31,893 bases of DNA from a virus: the IMG/VR virus record IMGVR_UViG_3300034198_016377, positions 1-31,893 of that record. The stretch is one strand, 5' to 3'. The notes beneath the pieces are model-generated. The model worked only from the letters and a program-made list of their open reading frames with translations, was not told the DNA's origin and made no database searches. Positions 25,758 to 31,893 of the stretch are shown piece after piece; position 1 is the first letter of the stretch, and every line of letters starts with the position of its first letter. Made by a program: the position numbers and the translations under genes.

Positions 25758-26521
25758 TTTGGTTTAATTAAGCCGTTATCAAAGTAGGTTGGTAATATAA
25801 TCCAATCTTTACAATATATGTTCATCCATTCAGAAGGACCCTCTGGTCCAAACCATGTTTCTGGTGCAATAACAATCTTATTAGAATATCTTGATAAATA
25901 AGCTGCCCACCAACTAAATGATGAATTAGATATAACAAAATAATGACACATAGATATTATCCATAATTGTTCTTCTATTTTCCATTCTTCTAAATAAATT
26001 GCATTAGGTATATTTAAATTTTCCTTACACCATTTAATATCATCACTAGCAATTAAATATTGTTTTGAAGGTAACAATTTAAGTGCTTTAAATATGTACT
26101 CAGATGTAACTGTAGGATGGTAATTTGGTAAATCTAAATAATCACCTCTTCTAACATGGATTACTGTCATCTCTGTATTAAAGATGACAGGAATCTTTGT
26201 ACGTATTGTATCTATAAATTCTTTTGGAGGAGAAAATAATGATTTAACTGCTTCGCTATATTTTTCAAAATAAGAATTGCTTTGAAAGTATCCATCATAT
26301 ATAGTTACATCATGATTATTGACATCACTAGGATAATCTATATATAAGTCTAATTTTCTAAATATATTATTTTTAAAATCAGCCATATGTCCTACTTGTT
26401 TAGCAGGAACTATAAGTTGTCTATTTTCATCTAAAGCTCTAGCATAAGCATGTGCTATCATAAATAAATTATTACCTAATCTTCCTCCTAATGAAGGTAT
26501 GATACAATTATTTGTTAACAT
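25754..26521 (-). CDS. GT11 alpha-1,2-fucosyltransferase
   Basis: 255 aa, close to the usual GT11 length. Diagnostic motifs are in order: 'GGRLGNNLF' (12-20), 'HVRRGDY' (122-128, GDP-fucose binding), 'TVTSEYI' (137-143) and 'SNSSFSWWAAYLS' (198-210). GT11 enzymes transfer fucose from GDP-fucose to the 2-OH of galactose. No GDP-fucose synthesis genes are in the window, so the donor would come from the host. It is co-oriented with the GT2 gene and could decorate virions or alter host surface sugars. The gene directly upstream encodes a GroES-like protein and its stop abuts this start. Confidence 0.9.
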   Translation of the reverse strand: MLTNNCIIPSLGGRLGNNLFMIAHAYARALDENRQLIVPAKQVGHMADFKNNIFRKLDLYIDYPSDVNNHDVTIYDGYFQSNSYFEKYSEAVKSLFSPPKEFIDTIRTKIPVIFNTEMTVIHVRRGDYLDLPNYHPTVTSEYIFKALKLLPSKQYLIASDDIKWCKENLNIPNAIYLEEWKIEEQLWIISMCHYFVISNSSFSWWAAYLSRYSNKIVIAPETWFGPEGPSEWMNIYCKDWIILPTYFDNGLIKPK

Positions 26522-26809
26522 CTACCAAATAAGGATTACATCAAATATTGAAATTAATAATTTATTATCTTCTCCCATAGGAATAACAAAAGCTTTAGAT
26601 AAAGCTGCTGGATCCACTAAAATCTCATCTCCTACATTAATGTCTGTAATAGCATCACCCACTGCATGTACTGTGAGATTTTGATACTTTGCTAACATTT
26701 CTCTTTCAAGAGCTTCTTTTGTGTTATCATCGACAATTAGTTTACCTTCTTCTTTCTTAGGAAGATCTAGCAATATTCTATTGCCACGTAATGATTTAAA
26801 GTTTGTCAT
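26522..26809 (-). CDS. GroES-like co-chaperonin
   Basis: 95 aa, matching the ~95-residue Cpn10 fold. It has an opening 'RGNRILLDLP' followed by 'GKLIVDD' (mobile-loop region) and 'VHAVGDAITDINVGDEILVD', the GroES pattern of G-x-G..VGD-x-V, with a final 'LLISIFDVILIW' strand. Phages such as T4 (gp31) use their own co-chaperonin to refit host GroEL for capsid folding; this would act likewise. The similarity to bacterial GroES is weak and the call rests on pattern. It overlaps the upstream membrane-protein gene by 4 bases. Confidence 0.6.
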   Translation of the reverse strand: MTNFKSLRGNRILLDLPKKEEGKLIVDDNTKEALEREMLAKYQNLTVHAVGDAITDINVGDEILVDPAALSKAFVIPMGEDNKLLISIFDVILIW

Positions 26810-27171
26810 TTTATTATTGGTTTATTTGTTTTTCTTTCTTTTTGAATTAACTCAGAATAAAAATATATTGTTATAGGTATAATAGGACTAATTATGTTCA
26901 TTGCTACAAACTGTTGTGTAAATCCTGCTTCAAACCAATAGTTTAAAATATTGACACTCCAAGAAACTATACCAAAAAATATAGCTGTATTCTTTTTACC
27001 ATACATAGTAAATAAATATACACTTGCTTCTAAACTTACAGCAAATACCCAGCTCATTATTAATGAATAAGTTCCAGGAGATGATAAAATATAAAATACA
27101 TGAGCAGCATGATTTATTTGTGTTAATAATGCACAAATAATTGTAATTCTAATTAGTGTTCTTTTGTCCAT
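26806..27171 (-). CDS. Four-helix integral membrane protein, unknown
   Basis: 121 aa with four hydrophobic spans near residues 6-28, 36-57, 61-80 and 87-107, and a basic C-terminus ('KERKTNKPIIK'). No recognised family. It lies between a homing-type endonuclease gene and the GroES-like gene. Holin, superinfection exclusion or membrane remodelling are possible, but nothing in the sequence chooses among them. Confidence 0.7.
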   Translation of the reverse strand: MDKRTLIRITIICALLTQINHAAHVFYILSSPGTYSLIMSWVFAVSLEASVYLFTMYGKKNTAIFFGIVSWSVNILNYWFEAGFTQQFVAMNIISPIIPITIYFYSELIQKERKTNKPIIK

Positions 27172-27175
27172 AACT

Positions 27176-27784
27176 TTAGTTATTATATTCGTGGTCTAAA
27201 ATTTTTCCTACTAAATCTGATCTATGATAATCATCATTTAATATTTTTTTAATTTTATTTAAAATTTTATATTTAGCATTTAAAGATAAACATTCTTTAT
27301 ATCCAGGAAATTTTACCATTGGAATATATTTAAATTTTTCTCTTAACTTTATTAATATATCTCTTTCTATAATTGTACCTTCTTCAACTGTGCAAGGAAA
27401 TATTAATAAAGATGAAACATTATATTTACTTTTTGTTTTAATATTTTTATGCCTATTGTGTACTTCTTTAGATATTCCTACTTTAATAAAAGATTCATCA
27501 TCTGAATATAAATTTATAATATATAAATCTATGGGTTTATTTTTATTTTCATCTAATAAAGAATCTTTCATGTTATAATTAAACTTATCTTCTTCAGAAC
27601 ATATTCTACAACCATGGTTTCCTATATGATCATTAGGCGTTTGATAAAAACTACCATGTCTTTTACATACAATTTCTACTTTTGTTTTATTGTTTAAATA
27701 TAATACTTTTGAGTAATTATATTTATTACCATGTAGTTTTATACTAGTCTCTACAAATTCTTCTTTAGTTTTTTTCTTAGGCAT
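27176..27784 (-). CDS. Homing-type endonuclease: zinc-ribbon DNA-binding module plus T5orf172/GIY-YIG-like domain
   Basis: 202 aa. Residues ~10-65 carry the pattern 'LHGNKYNYSKV...VEIVCKRHG...H..GC..C' with C40, H43, H53, C59 and C62, a small zinc-binding DNA-recognition module (DUF723-like). Residues ~86-165 have 'DLYIINL', 'FIKVGIS' (99-105), R111 and E140, the T5orf172/MUG113 branch of GIY-YIG. This combination is typical of free-standing homing endonucleases in phages. Its start overlaps the PhoH gene's stop by 8 bases, so it is integrated into the operon. Confidence 0.75.
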   Translation of the reverse strand: MPKKKTKEEFVETSIKLHGNKYNYSKVLYLNNKTKVEIVCKRHGSFYQTPNDHIGNHGCRICSEEDKFNYNMKDSLLDENKNKPIDLYIINLYSDDESFIKVGISKEVHNRHKNIKTKSKYNVSSLLIFPCTVEEGTIIERDILIKLREKFKYIPMVKFPGYKECLSLNAKYKILNKIKKILNDDYHRSDLVGKILDHEYNN

Positions 27785-28436
27785 TTTTTTCTAAAAAATC
27801 AATAATAGTTGTTAATATTGGATTTCTATGATTAGACTTTAGTGTTTTATACCCAACTAGTCCTGATTCTTCAAGTTTCATTGTACTATATATACAACTA
27901 TTTTTACCTAATTTTTTATCAATTTGTTGTTTAGATCCACAAAATATCATTTTACTTTCCTTTCCTAATCTAGTTATAATTGTTCTAAAGTCATTGTAAT
28001 CCATATCTTGATACTCATCAACTATGACAACTGAATTTATAAATGTACAACCTTTTGCAACTTCTACAGGCATAATTTTTATCATCCCTTCTTTTTGCAT
28101 TTTTTCTGTTAGTTCTTTACCTTGACACACTTCTAAATTTTGAATTATAGGAAATACCCAAGGAGCAAGTTTTTCTTCTAGTTCTCCAGGTAATGCTCCT
28201 AATTTGTTAGGTAACATTGGTCTAGTAATCCAAATATTATTAAATTGCTTTTTCCTAAAAGAAATCAATGCTGTATGTACTGCAGCTAATGATTTTCCTG
28301 AACCAAAATCTCCATGTAAAAAACATACATCGTATTCATGAAACAACTTCACAAATTCTTTCTGTTCATCATTTAAATCTACTTTTAATTTAGGCTCTGT
28401 CTTAAGAGTTCTTTTTTCTTTGTTCTCTACTTTCAT
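27777..28436 (-). CDS. phoH: PhoH-like P-loop ATPase
   Basis: 219 aa. Walker A 'GDFGSGKS' (42-49), 'IWITRPML' and Walker B 'VVIVDEYQD' (136-144), then 'CGSKQQID' and a C-terminal arginine. Sequence order matches the phage PhoH family ('Q..F..', 'G..G.GKS', 'tRP', 'DE.QN'). PhoH proteins are ATPases with reported nucleic-acid helicase or nuclease links; phage function is not settled. It overlaps the downstream endonuclease gene by 8 bases and the upstream HNH gene by 4. Confidence 0.88.
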   Translation of the reverse strand: MKVENKEKRTLKTEPKLKVDLNDEQKEFVKLFHEYDVCFLHGDFGSGKSLAAVHTALISFRKKQFNNIWITRPMLPNKLGALPGELEEKLAPWVFPIIQNLEVCQGKELTEKMQKEGMIKIMPVEVAKGCTFINSVVIVDEYQDMDYNDFRTIITRLGKESKMIFCGSKQQIDKKLGKNSCIYSTMKLEESGLVGYKTLKSNHRNPILTTIIDFLEKNA

Positions 28437-28840
28437 AAATTGTATTTAAGATTTAATTGATTACGTCTTTCATTAATTTTTTCATATCTGTACATATCAT
28501 TTTCAACATCTGTATGCTCATCTAGTGTCAAAAGTATAATATTTTCTTTATCTAGGCAAGCTTCTGGATATTTACTTTTAGGTAATACGTGATGAAAGTA
28601 TGTACTCATTGCTTCATTTCCTAGATATGTACCACTAACTTCACTACAATGCTTTCTTTCTTTCCATATCTCTAAAAAGAAATTATGAGTTGCTATTGTA
28701 TTGACTTTTTTATCTATTTTATTCTGTTGAGTTTTCACAGAATTTGTTATCTTACTTATTGGCTTTTTGGGAATGTGATTTTTACACATTCCCTTAGACC
28801 AAACTCTATTATTGCAACCTTCTACATCACACTGCTTCAT
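28433..28840 (-). CDS. HNH-type endonuclease or recombination nuclease
   Basis: 135 aa. The N-terminus has a small zinc motif (C4, C9, C19, H22). The core is HNH-like: 'YFHHVLPKSKYP' (81-92), 'NIILL' (100-104), then 'DEHTDVEND' with H109. This ordering (H-H, N, H) fits the beta-beta-alpha-metal fold. Homologues in Bacteroidetes phages sit in recombination or replication blocks, and a NinG/Holliday-junction type role is possible but unproven. The gene lies between PhoH and DUF3310, with 4-base ATGA-type overlaps on both sides. Confidence 0.65.
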   Translation of the reverse strand: MKQCDVEGCNNRVWSKGMCKNHIPKKPISKITNSVKTQQNKIDKKVNTIATHNFFLEIWKERKHCSEVSGTYLGNEAMSTYFHHVLPKSKYPEACLDKENIILLTLDEHTDVENDMYRYEKINERRNQLNLKYNL

Positions 28841-29049
28841 ATTTTATTTATCTCTCTTTCTATATACCATAAAGCCTTCATTAAATCTTGTTTTTTATTT
28901 TCTTTCTTATCTGCTCTAAGTATATACTTAACTGCATTAGCTAAAGCAAATCCTAAATTATAATCTTCAATAATATCTATAACTTCTAATTTGTTTCCTC
29001 TGTAATGAGAAGGATGATTTATCATCTCTTTAGTTTCCACTTGATCCAT
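28837..29049 (-). CDS. DUF3310 family protein
   Basis: 70 aa, full length. It has the clear DUF3310 blocks 'INHPSHYRG', 'EVIDIIEDYNLGFALANAVKYILRA' (given as EVIDIIEDY and ALANAVKYILRA), and 'KQDLMKALWYI'. DUF3310 is widespread in phage nucleotide-metabolism clusters, with no proven role. It overlaps the dUTPase gene by 20 bases and the HNH gene by 4. Confidence 0.88.
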   Translation of the reverse strand: MDQVETKEMINHPSHYRGNKLEVIDIIEDYNLGFALANAVKYILRADKKENKKQDLMKALWYIEREINKI

Positions 29050-29455
29050 ATGCTTTTGTATTTCTTTCTGTTTCTGATAATTGTTCTACTTCTATATATT
29101 TAATTAATGGTATAGGTACAATTACCAATTGAGCAATACGATCACCTATACTATAAATATCATTTGAGTAAGTATTGGTAATAATAAATGTAGCCATAAT
29201 TTCTCCAGTAAATCCTGAATCAATAACTCCTACTGAATTACTCAGTATTAAATCTTTATTTCTTATAGAGCTTCTAGGAAAGATTAATCCCACCATACCT
29301 TCTGGAATTTCAACTGCTAGTCCTGTACCATATATTACTTGTTCAGGTCTTGATAAATCAACAGAAGTTGCGGTCAAATCAGCACCTGCATCTGTTTTAT
29401 GTGCAAACTTAGGAGAGATTGCATCAACGTGTAATTTTTTAAATTTGACTACCAT
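29030..29455 (-). CDS. dut: dUTP diphosphatase
   Basis: 141 aa, trimeric dUTPase length. All five family motifs are visible: 1 'DAGADL' (22-27), 2 'PRSS' (60-63), 3 'GVIDSGFTGEI' (76-86), 4 'GDRIAQL' (104-110) and 5 'AYGSSGN' (135-141). It converts dUTP to dUMP and PPi, keeping uracil out of phage DNA and feeding dTMP synthesis. Motif 5 is shortened, ending at the C-terminus right after GSSGN. The gene overlaps DUF3310 by 20 bases. Confidence 0.95.
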   Translation of the reverse strand: MVVKFKKLHVDAISPKFAHKTDAGADLTATSVDLSRPEQVIYGTGLAVEIPEGMVGLIFPRSSIRNKDLILSNSVGVIDSGFTGEIMATFIITNTYSNDIYSIGDRIAQLVIVPIPLIKYIEVEQLSETERNTKAYGSSGN

Positions 29456-29458
29456 GAA

Positions 29459-30142
29459 TTAGTGTTTTAATATTTTTATACTTTTTCCTTTAATACTATT
29501 TCCCATGCAAAGTTTACATACATCACATGTAAGTTTTTTACCCATTTCTTTTGATGCTGGGCAATGAATAAACTCATTTGAAGTATTCATACTACTAGTA
29601 ACAAAAAAGGCTCTAAAATTCAAATCTTTAGCTCTCTTGTATTCTCTCTCACTCTCAACAGAAGCCATAAAATATTTATTGCTCCAAGGATACTTAGCGT
29701 ACTGATGTGTATATCCTGTCCAAAACTTAGCCACTTTAGATATATCTTCAACAAGTTCTTCACCTAATAAGATTGGTTCTCCGTAAGTACCAAATCTAAT
29801 TCCATTATTCTCAACTAATGCTAATAGAACTGATTTAACTTTATCATTAAATTCAGGAATTTTGTCAATAGTTAATTTTCTTAATGATCTTATCTTACTA
29901 ATTAATCCCACATTAGAAAAACCTTTTCTTACATAACATGATTTTGTTTTAGACTGTGAATAAACGCAATCAAAACAAATTGGTGAATCATCTAATTCAG
30001 AAATACTCTTATTCAATGTTATCCAATCAACAGGGAATACATACTGTTGTATGACATTCCCTGTTTTTGAATTATTAGAACTTAATTGAAAATTAAATAC
30101 ATACCCATCTTTTTTAAAATAAAGATTATTATTAAATATCAT
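29459..30142 (-). CDS. Phage protein with two Cys clusters (DUF7227-like)
   Basis: 227 aa. Cys pattern: C56-x2-C59 with C69, and C194-x11-C206-x2-C209-x2-C212. Between them are 'IRFGTYGEP' (115-123) and 'TGYTHQY' (142-148). This Cys layout suggests two metal or iron-sulphur sites. The 'G-Y-G-E-P' and 'TGYTHQ' blocks recall DUF7227, a phage-only family of unknown function. It overlaps the recA-like gene by 11 bases, and the dUTPase gene follows after 3 bases, so it is made with DNA-metabolism enzymes. Confidence 0.65.
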   Translation of the reverse strand: MIFNNNLYFKKDGYVFNFQLSSNNSKTGNVIQQYVFPVDWITLNKSISELDDSPICFDCVYSQSKTKSCYVRKGFSNVGLISKIRSLRKLTIDKIPEFNDKVKSVLLALVENNGIRFGTYGEPILLGEELVEDISKVAKFWTGYTHQYAKYPWSNKYFMASVESEREYKRAKDLNFRAFFVTSSMNTSNEFIHCPASKEMGKKLTCDVCKLCMGNSIKGKSIKILKH

Positions 30143-31160
30143 CTGCTTCAGGCTCTATTTTAAATTCAGTTTCTGGATTATTGATTAACTCAATCACTTC
30201 AGTTCTTATTTGATCAAAGAATTCAGGATTATCTTCTAACAAAGTTTCAAATTCTTCTAATGAATATTTGTTTTCTTTATAAGTGATAGTTTTTCCGTAT
30301 TTCTTTAATAATTTAAAGTCATTACCAAAAGATATAAGCTCACTAATCTTATCAATACCTTTACCAAATTTTACTAAAAACTCAGCAACTCTATAAGGAG
30401 GAGCCATTTTATTTTTTAGACTTTTAATCTTTGTTTCATTACCGTAAACATCTGTACCTTCTTTTGCTAAAGTTCTACTCATCTCTAGTATAACATCAGC
30501 AGTATATTTTAATACGTGACCACCTTGTGTTGTTCTAGGATCACCAAACATCACCCCTATCTTTTCTCTATACTGAGAAATAATAATCATACAAGTATTG
30601 TTCTCAGCAATTAAAGATTTTAGTTTAGGATATGCTCCAGAGTTCAAACGAGCTTTTTTACCAATTGAAGAATCTCCCATCTCACCATCAATTACTGATT
30701 TAGGAAGCAAACCATTATCTGAATCAATGATAACTAAATCAATTGCTCCAGTTTTAATTAAATCCTGAGCAATTTGAAAACCTTCATCACCTGACTGTGG
30801 TTGACAAAATATTAAATCATCAACATCTACACCTAACGCTCTAAAATAGTTCTTGTCTACAGCATATTCACTATCTATATACAAAACCTTACCACCATTT
30901 TTTTGACAGTTAGCAGTAGCATGACCACACAAAGTTGATTTAGAACATCCTTCCCAACCTCTGATCTCATACATTTTACCTTTAACAAATCCTCCTACAC
31001 CCAGAGCAATGTAATCAATAGCTAAAGAACCTGTAGAAATCAAATCATAATTCTCATATGATTTTTGATTAAGAGATAACACAGTACCTTTACCATATTT
31101 CTTATTCAAACTATCCATAGCTTCTTCTAAAGATAATTTTGCTTCTTGTTTTTTTGCCAT
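30132..31160 (-). CDS. recA: RecA/UvsX-like recombinase with an altered P-loop
   Basis: 342 aa, RecA length. RecA blocks are clear: 'STGSLAIDYIALGVGGF', 'VLYIDSEYAVD' with E98, Walker B 'LVIIDSDNGL' with D146, 'IISQYREKIGVMFGDP' and 'GGHVLKYTADVILEM'. At the P-loop (68-76) the sequence is G-W-E-G-C-S-K-S-T, so the Gly before Lys, almost invariant (GPESSGKT in RecA), is Ser73. The Ser codon is TCT on the coding strand. The C-terminus is acidic. Likely role: strand exchange and repair of phage DNA. It follows a candidate promoter by 25 bases. Confidence 0.9.
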   Translation of the reverse strand: MAKKQEAKLSLEEAMDSLNKKYGKGTVLSLNQKSYENYDLISTGSLAIDYIALGVGGFVKGKMYEIRGWEGCSKSTLCGHATANCQKNGGKVLYIDSEYAVDKNYFRALGVDVDDLIFCQPQSGDEGFQIAQDLIKTGAIDLVIIDSDNGLLPKSVIDGEMGDSSIGKKARLNSGAYPKLKSLIAENNTCMIIISQYREKIGVMFGDPRTTQGGHVLKYTADVILEMSRTLAKEGTDVYGNETKIKSLKNKMAPPYRVAEFLVKFGKGIDKISELISFGNDFKLLKKYGKTITYKENKYSLEEFETLLEDNPEFFDQIRTEVIELINNPETEFKIEPEADDI

Positions 31161-31185
31161 TATTTTGTTTTTAAATGTGAATATA

Positions 31186-31214
31186 AATATAATTAAATAA
31201 ACTTATTCAATCAA
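31186..31214 (-). promoter_or_regulatory. Candidate promoter of the recA-like operon, TTGATT-17-TATATT
   Basis: On the minus strand TTGATT (31209-31214) and TATATT (31186-31191, extended TATATTTA) are 17 bases apart, between the upstream terminator and the recA-like start codon, with a short leader. Same layout as the promoter at 22173. Moderate chance risk in AT-rich DNA. Confidence 0.4.
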
Positions 31215-31220
31215 GTGAAC

Positions 31221-31261
31221 GTATAAAAATAAATAGCCTAGACGTAAAACATCTAGGCTAT
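31221..31261 (-). terminator. Rho-independent terminator after the 31298 gene
   Basis: Perfect 10-base arms ATAGCCTAGA (31233-31242) and TCTAGGCTAT (31252-31261) with a 9-base loop. On the minus strand the hairpin is followed by a T-rich TTATTTTTAT tract (31223-31232). It separates the upstream minus-strand genes from the recA-like operon. Confidence 0.85.
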
Positions 31262-31297
31262 ATTCATCACTTTTCACAATCAAAATTAACATTAATT

Positions 31298-31651
31298 TTA
31301 TTTATTATTTAATAATTGTACTGCATTATCTAATAAATGATGCTCTGCATCTTTTCTATTTTCAAATATAGATTCACTTACAGACCCATCTATTTCTACT
31401 TTAAAAACTGGATACTCATTAGAATAATCTATAAGAACAGTAGCATATATATTATTATCATCTAATAAATCTAATAAAGCTCTAGGATTCTGATCAAGAG
31501 TGTCAGTTATCGCTTTTGTAATAATTTCATCTGTTAAAAATTCCTCCATCTCTGGTGAAATATTTACACTATTCTTCATTACTATCTTATAGTAATCTAG
31601 TATAATTTTACCTGCTGTTGGGTAAGTTTCTAGTAACTCATGCATGTTCAT
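31298..31651 (-). CDS. Hypothetical protein
   Basis: 117 aa, acidic, mostly helical N-terminal half ('EMEEFLTDEIITKAITDTL') and a strand-rich middle ('ATVLIDYSNEYPVFKVEIDG'). Not recognised. Its start overlaps the upstream gene's stop by 14 bases, and a strong terminator lies 37 bases beyond its stop, so it is the last gene of that transcript. Confidence 0.7.
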   Translation of the reverse strand: MNMHELLETYPTAGKIILDYYKIVMKNSVNISPEMEEFLTDEIITKAITDTLDQNPRALLDLLDDNNIYATVLIDYSNEYPVFKVEIDGSVSESIFENRKDAEHHLLDNAVQLLNNK

Positions 31652-31893
31652 ATATTTCTTTTTTAAGTTTATCTAAATTCAAAGTTTCTACTATTGGATC
31701 AAACCCTTCCCAAACTTCCATATCATCATCAAAATCCATACCAATTCTTTTTTCCCAATATTTATACAAATCTTCTGTCTTTCTGAAAATACGAAACTGA
31801 ATAGATATCTCATCTCTATGTAATCCGCTCTTCATTATCTTAACAACCTTAGGAAATGCTTGTTGAAATTTACTAGATGTTTTTGAATATTGA
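31638..31893 (-). CDS. Hypothetical protein, partial (5' end outside window)
   Basis: The visible C-terminal part is about 85 codons. An internal Met at 31835 could serve as a start, but the frame stays open to the right edge with normal-looking residues ('KFQQAFPKVVKIM') before it, so the gene probably begins outside the window. The visible sequence 'GLHRDEISIQFRIFRKTEDLY' is mixed and charged. No family recognised. Confidence 0.6.
   Translation of the reverse strand, partial: QYSKTSSKFQQAFPKVVKIMKSGLHRDEISIQFRIFRKTEDLYKYWEKRIGMDFDDDMEVWEGFDPIVETLNLDKLKKEIYEHA

Noticed and set aside
1-31893. Integrase, transposase, IS ends or attachment site
   Set aside because: No recombinase gene or terminal repeats seen by eye; lysogeny cannot be judged from this part of the genome.

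Overview
The window is AT-rich (about 30% GC by eye) and reads as part of a tailed-phage genome, most likely a phage of a Bacteroidetes/Flavobacteriia-type host. Support for that host comes from fibre proteins with 'DAGYKLDVNGTGR' modules, AT-rich start contexts mostly lacking Shine-Dalgarno sequences, and two candidate promoters of the form TTG-N-TATATTTA, close to the Bacteroidetes primary-sigma consensus (TTTG / TAnnTTTG). I see no integrase, attachment site, tRNA, rRNA, IS element or CRISPR array. No stretch longer than 300 bases lacks a gene.

Layout. (1) 1-10326, + strand: two giant multidomain genes. The first (open at the left edge) joins an AlkB-like 2-oxoglutarate dioxygenase, a NADAR domain and an SF1B (RecD/Dda-like) helicase. 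The second joins a zincin metallopeptidase (HExxH plus a distal Glu), a RecB-type PD-(D/E)XK nuclease and a C-terminal hydrophobic helix with an acidic run. Their design fits phage 'polyvalent proteins', thought to enter the cell with the DNA and act against host defences. (2) 10327-10506: a gap with three hairpins, the last terminator-like. (3) 10507-12207: a lysis cassette of small membrane proteins, a spanin-like protein and an M15 peptidase endolysin. (4) 12254-21219: adhesion and tail-fibre region, with beta-structured fibres, two paralogous beta-helix tailspikes, a glycosyltransferase, a ferritin-like protein, and the debris of a duplicated fibre/membrane-protein module. (5) 21249-22487: a P/E/V-tailed protein, a DUF1353 protein and a small acidic protein, then a structured RNA-like segment ending in a terminator. 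(6) 22626-25009: a run of tiny Lys/Met/Gly-rich basic proteins interrupted by a GIY-YIG endonuclease. (7) A bidirectional terminator at 25051-25078 separates the two convergent blocks. (8) 25080-31893, - strand: a DNA-metabolism and host-takeover block. Read in its direction of transcription it holds two unknown genes, a terminator, a promoter, a RecA-like recombinase, a Cys-cluster protein, dUTPase, DUF3310, an HNH protein, a PhoH ATPase, a homing-type endonuclease, a membrane protein, a GroES-like co-chaperonin, a GT11 fucosyltransferase and a GT2 glycosyltransferase.

How the parts fit: the + strand block makes late (virion, lysis, adhesion) products and the - strand block mostly nucleotide and DNA metabolism, a two-armed plan like many Bacteroidetes phages. 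The most unusual content is the giant gene pair, the RecA homologue whose P-loop has Ser where Gly is normally invariant, the duplicated and decayed fibre module, the structured RNA at 22489-22620, and a phage-borne fucosyltransferase beside a second glycosyltransferase. All functions are read from motifs by eye; no database search was run.
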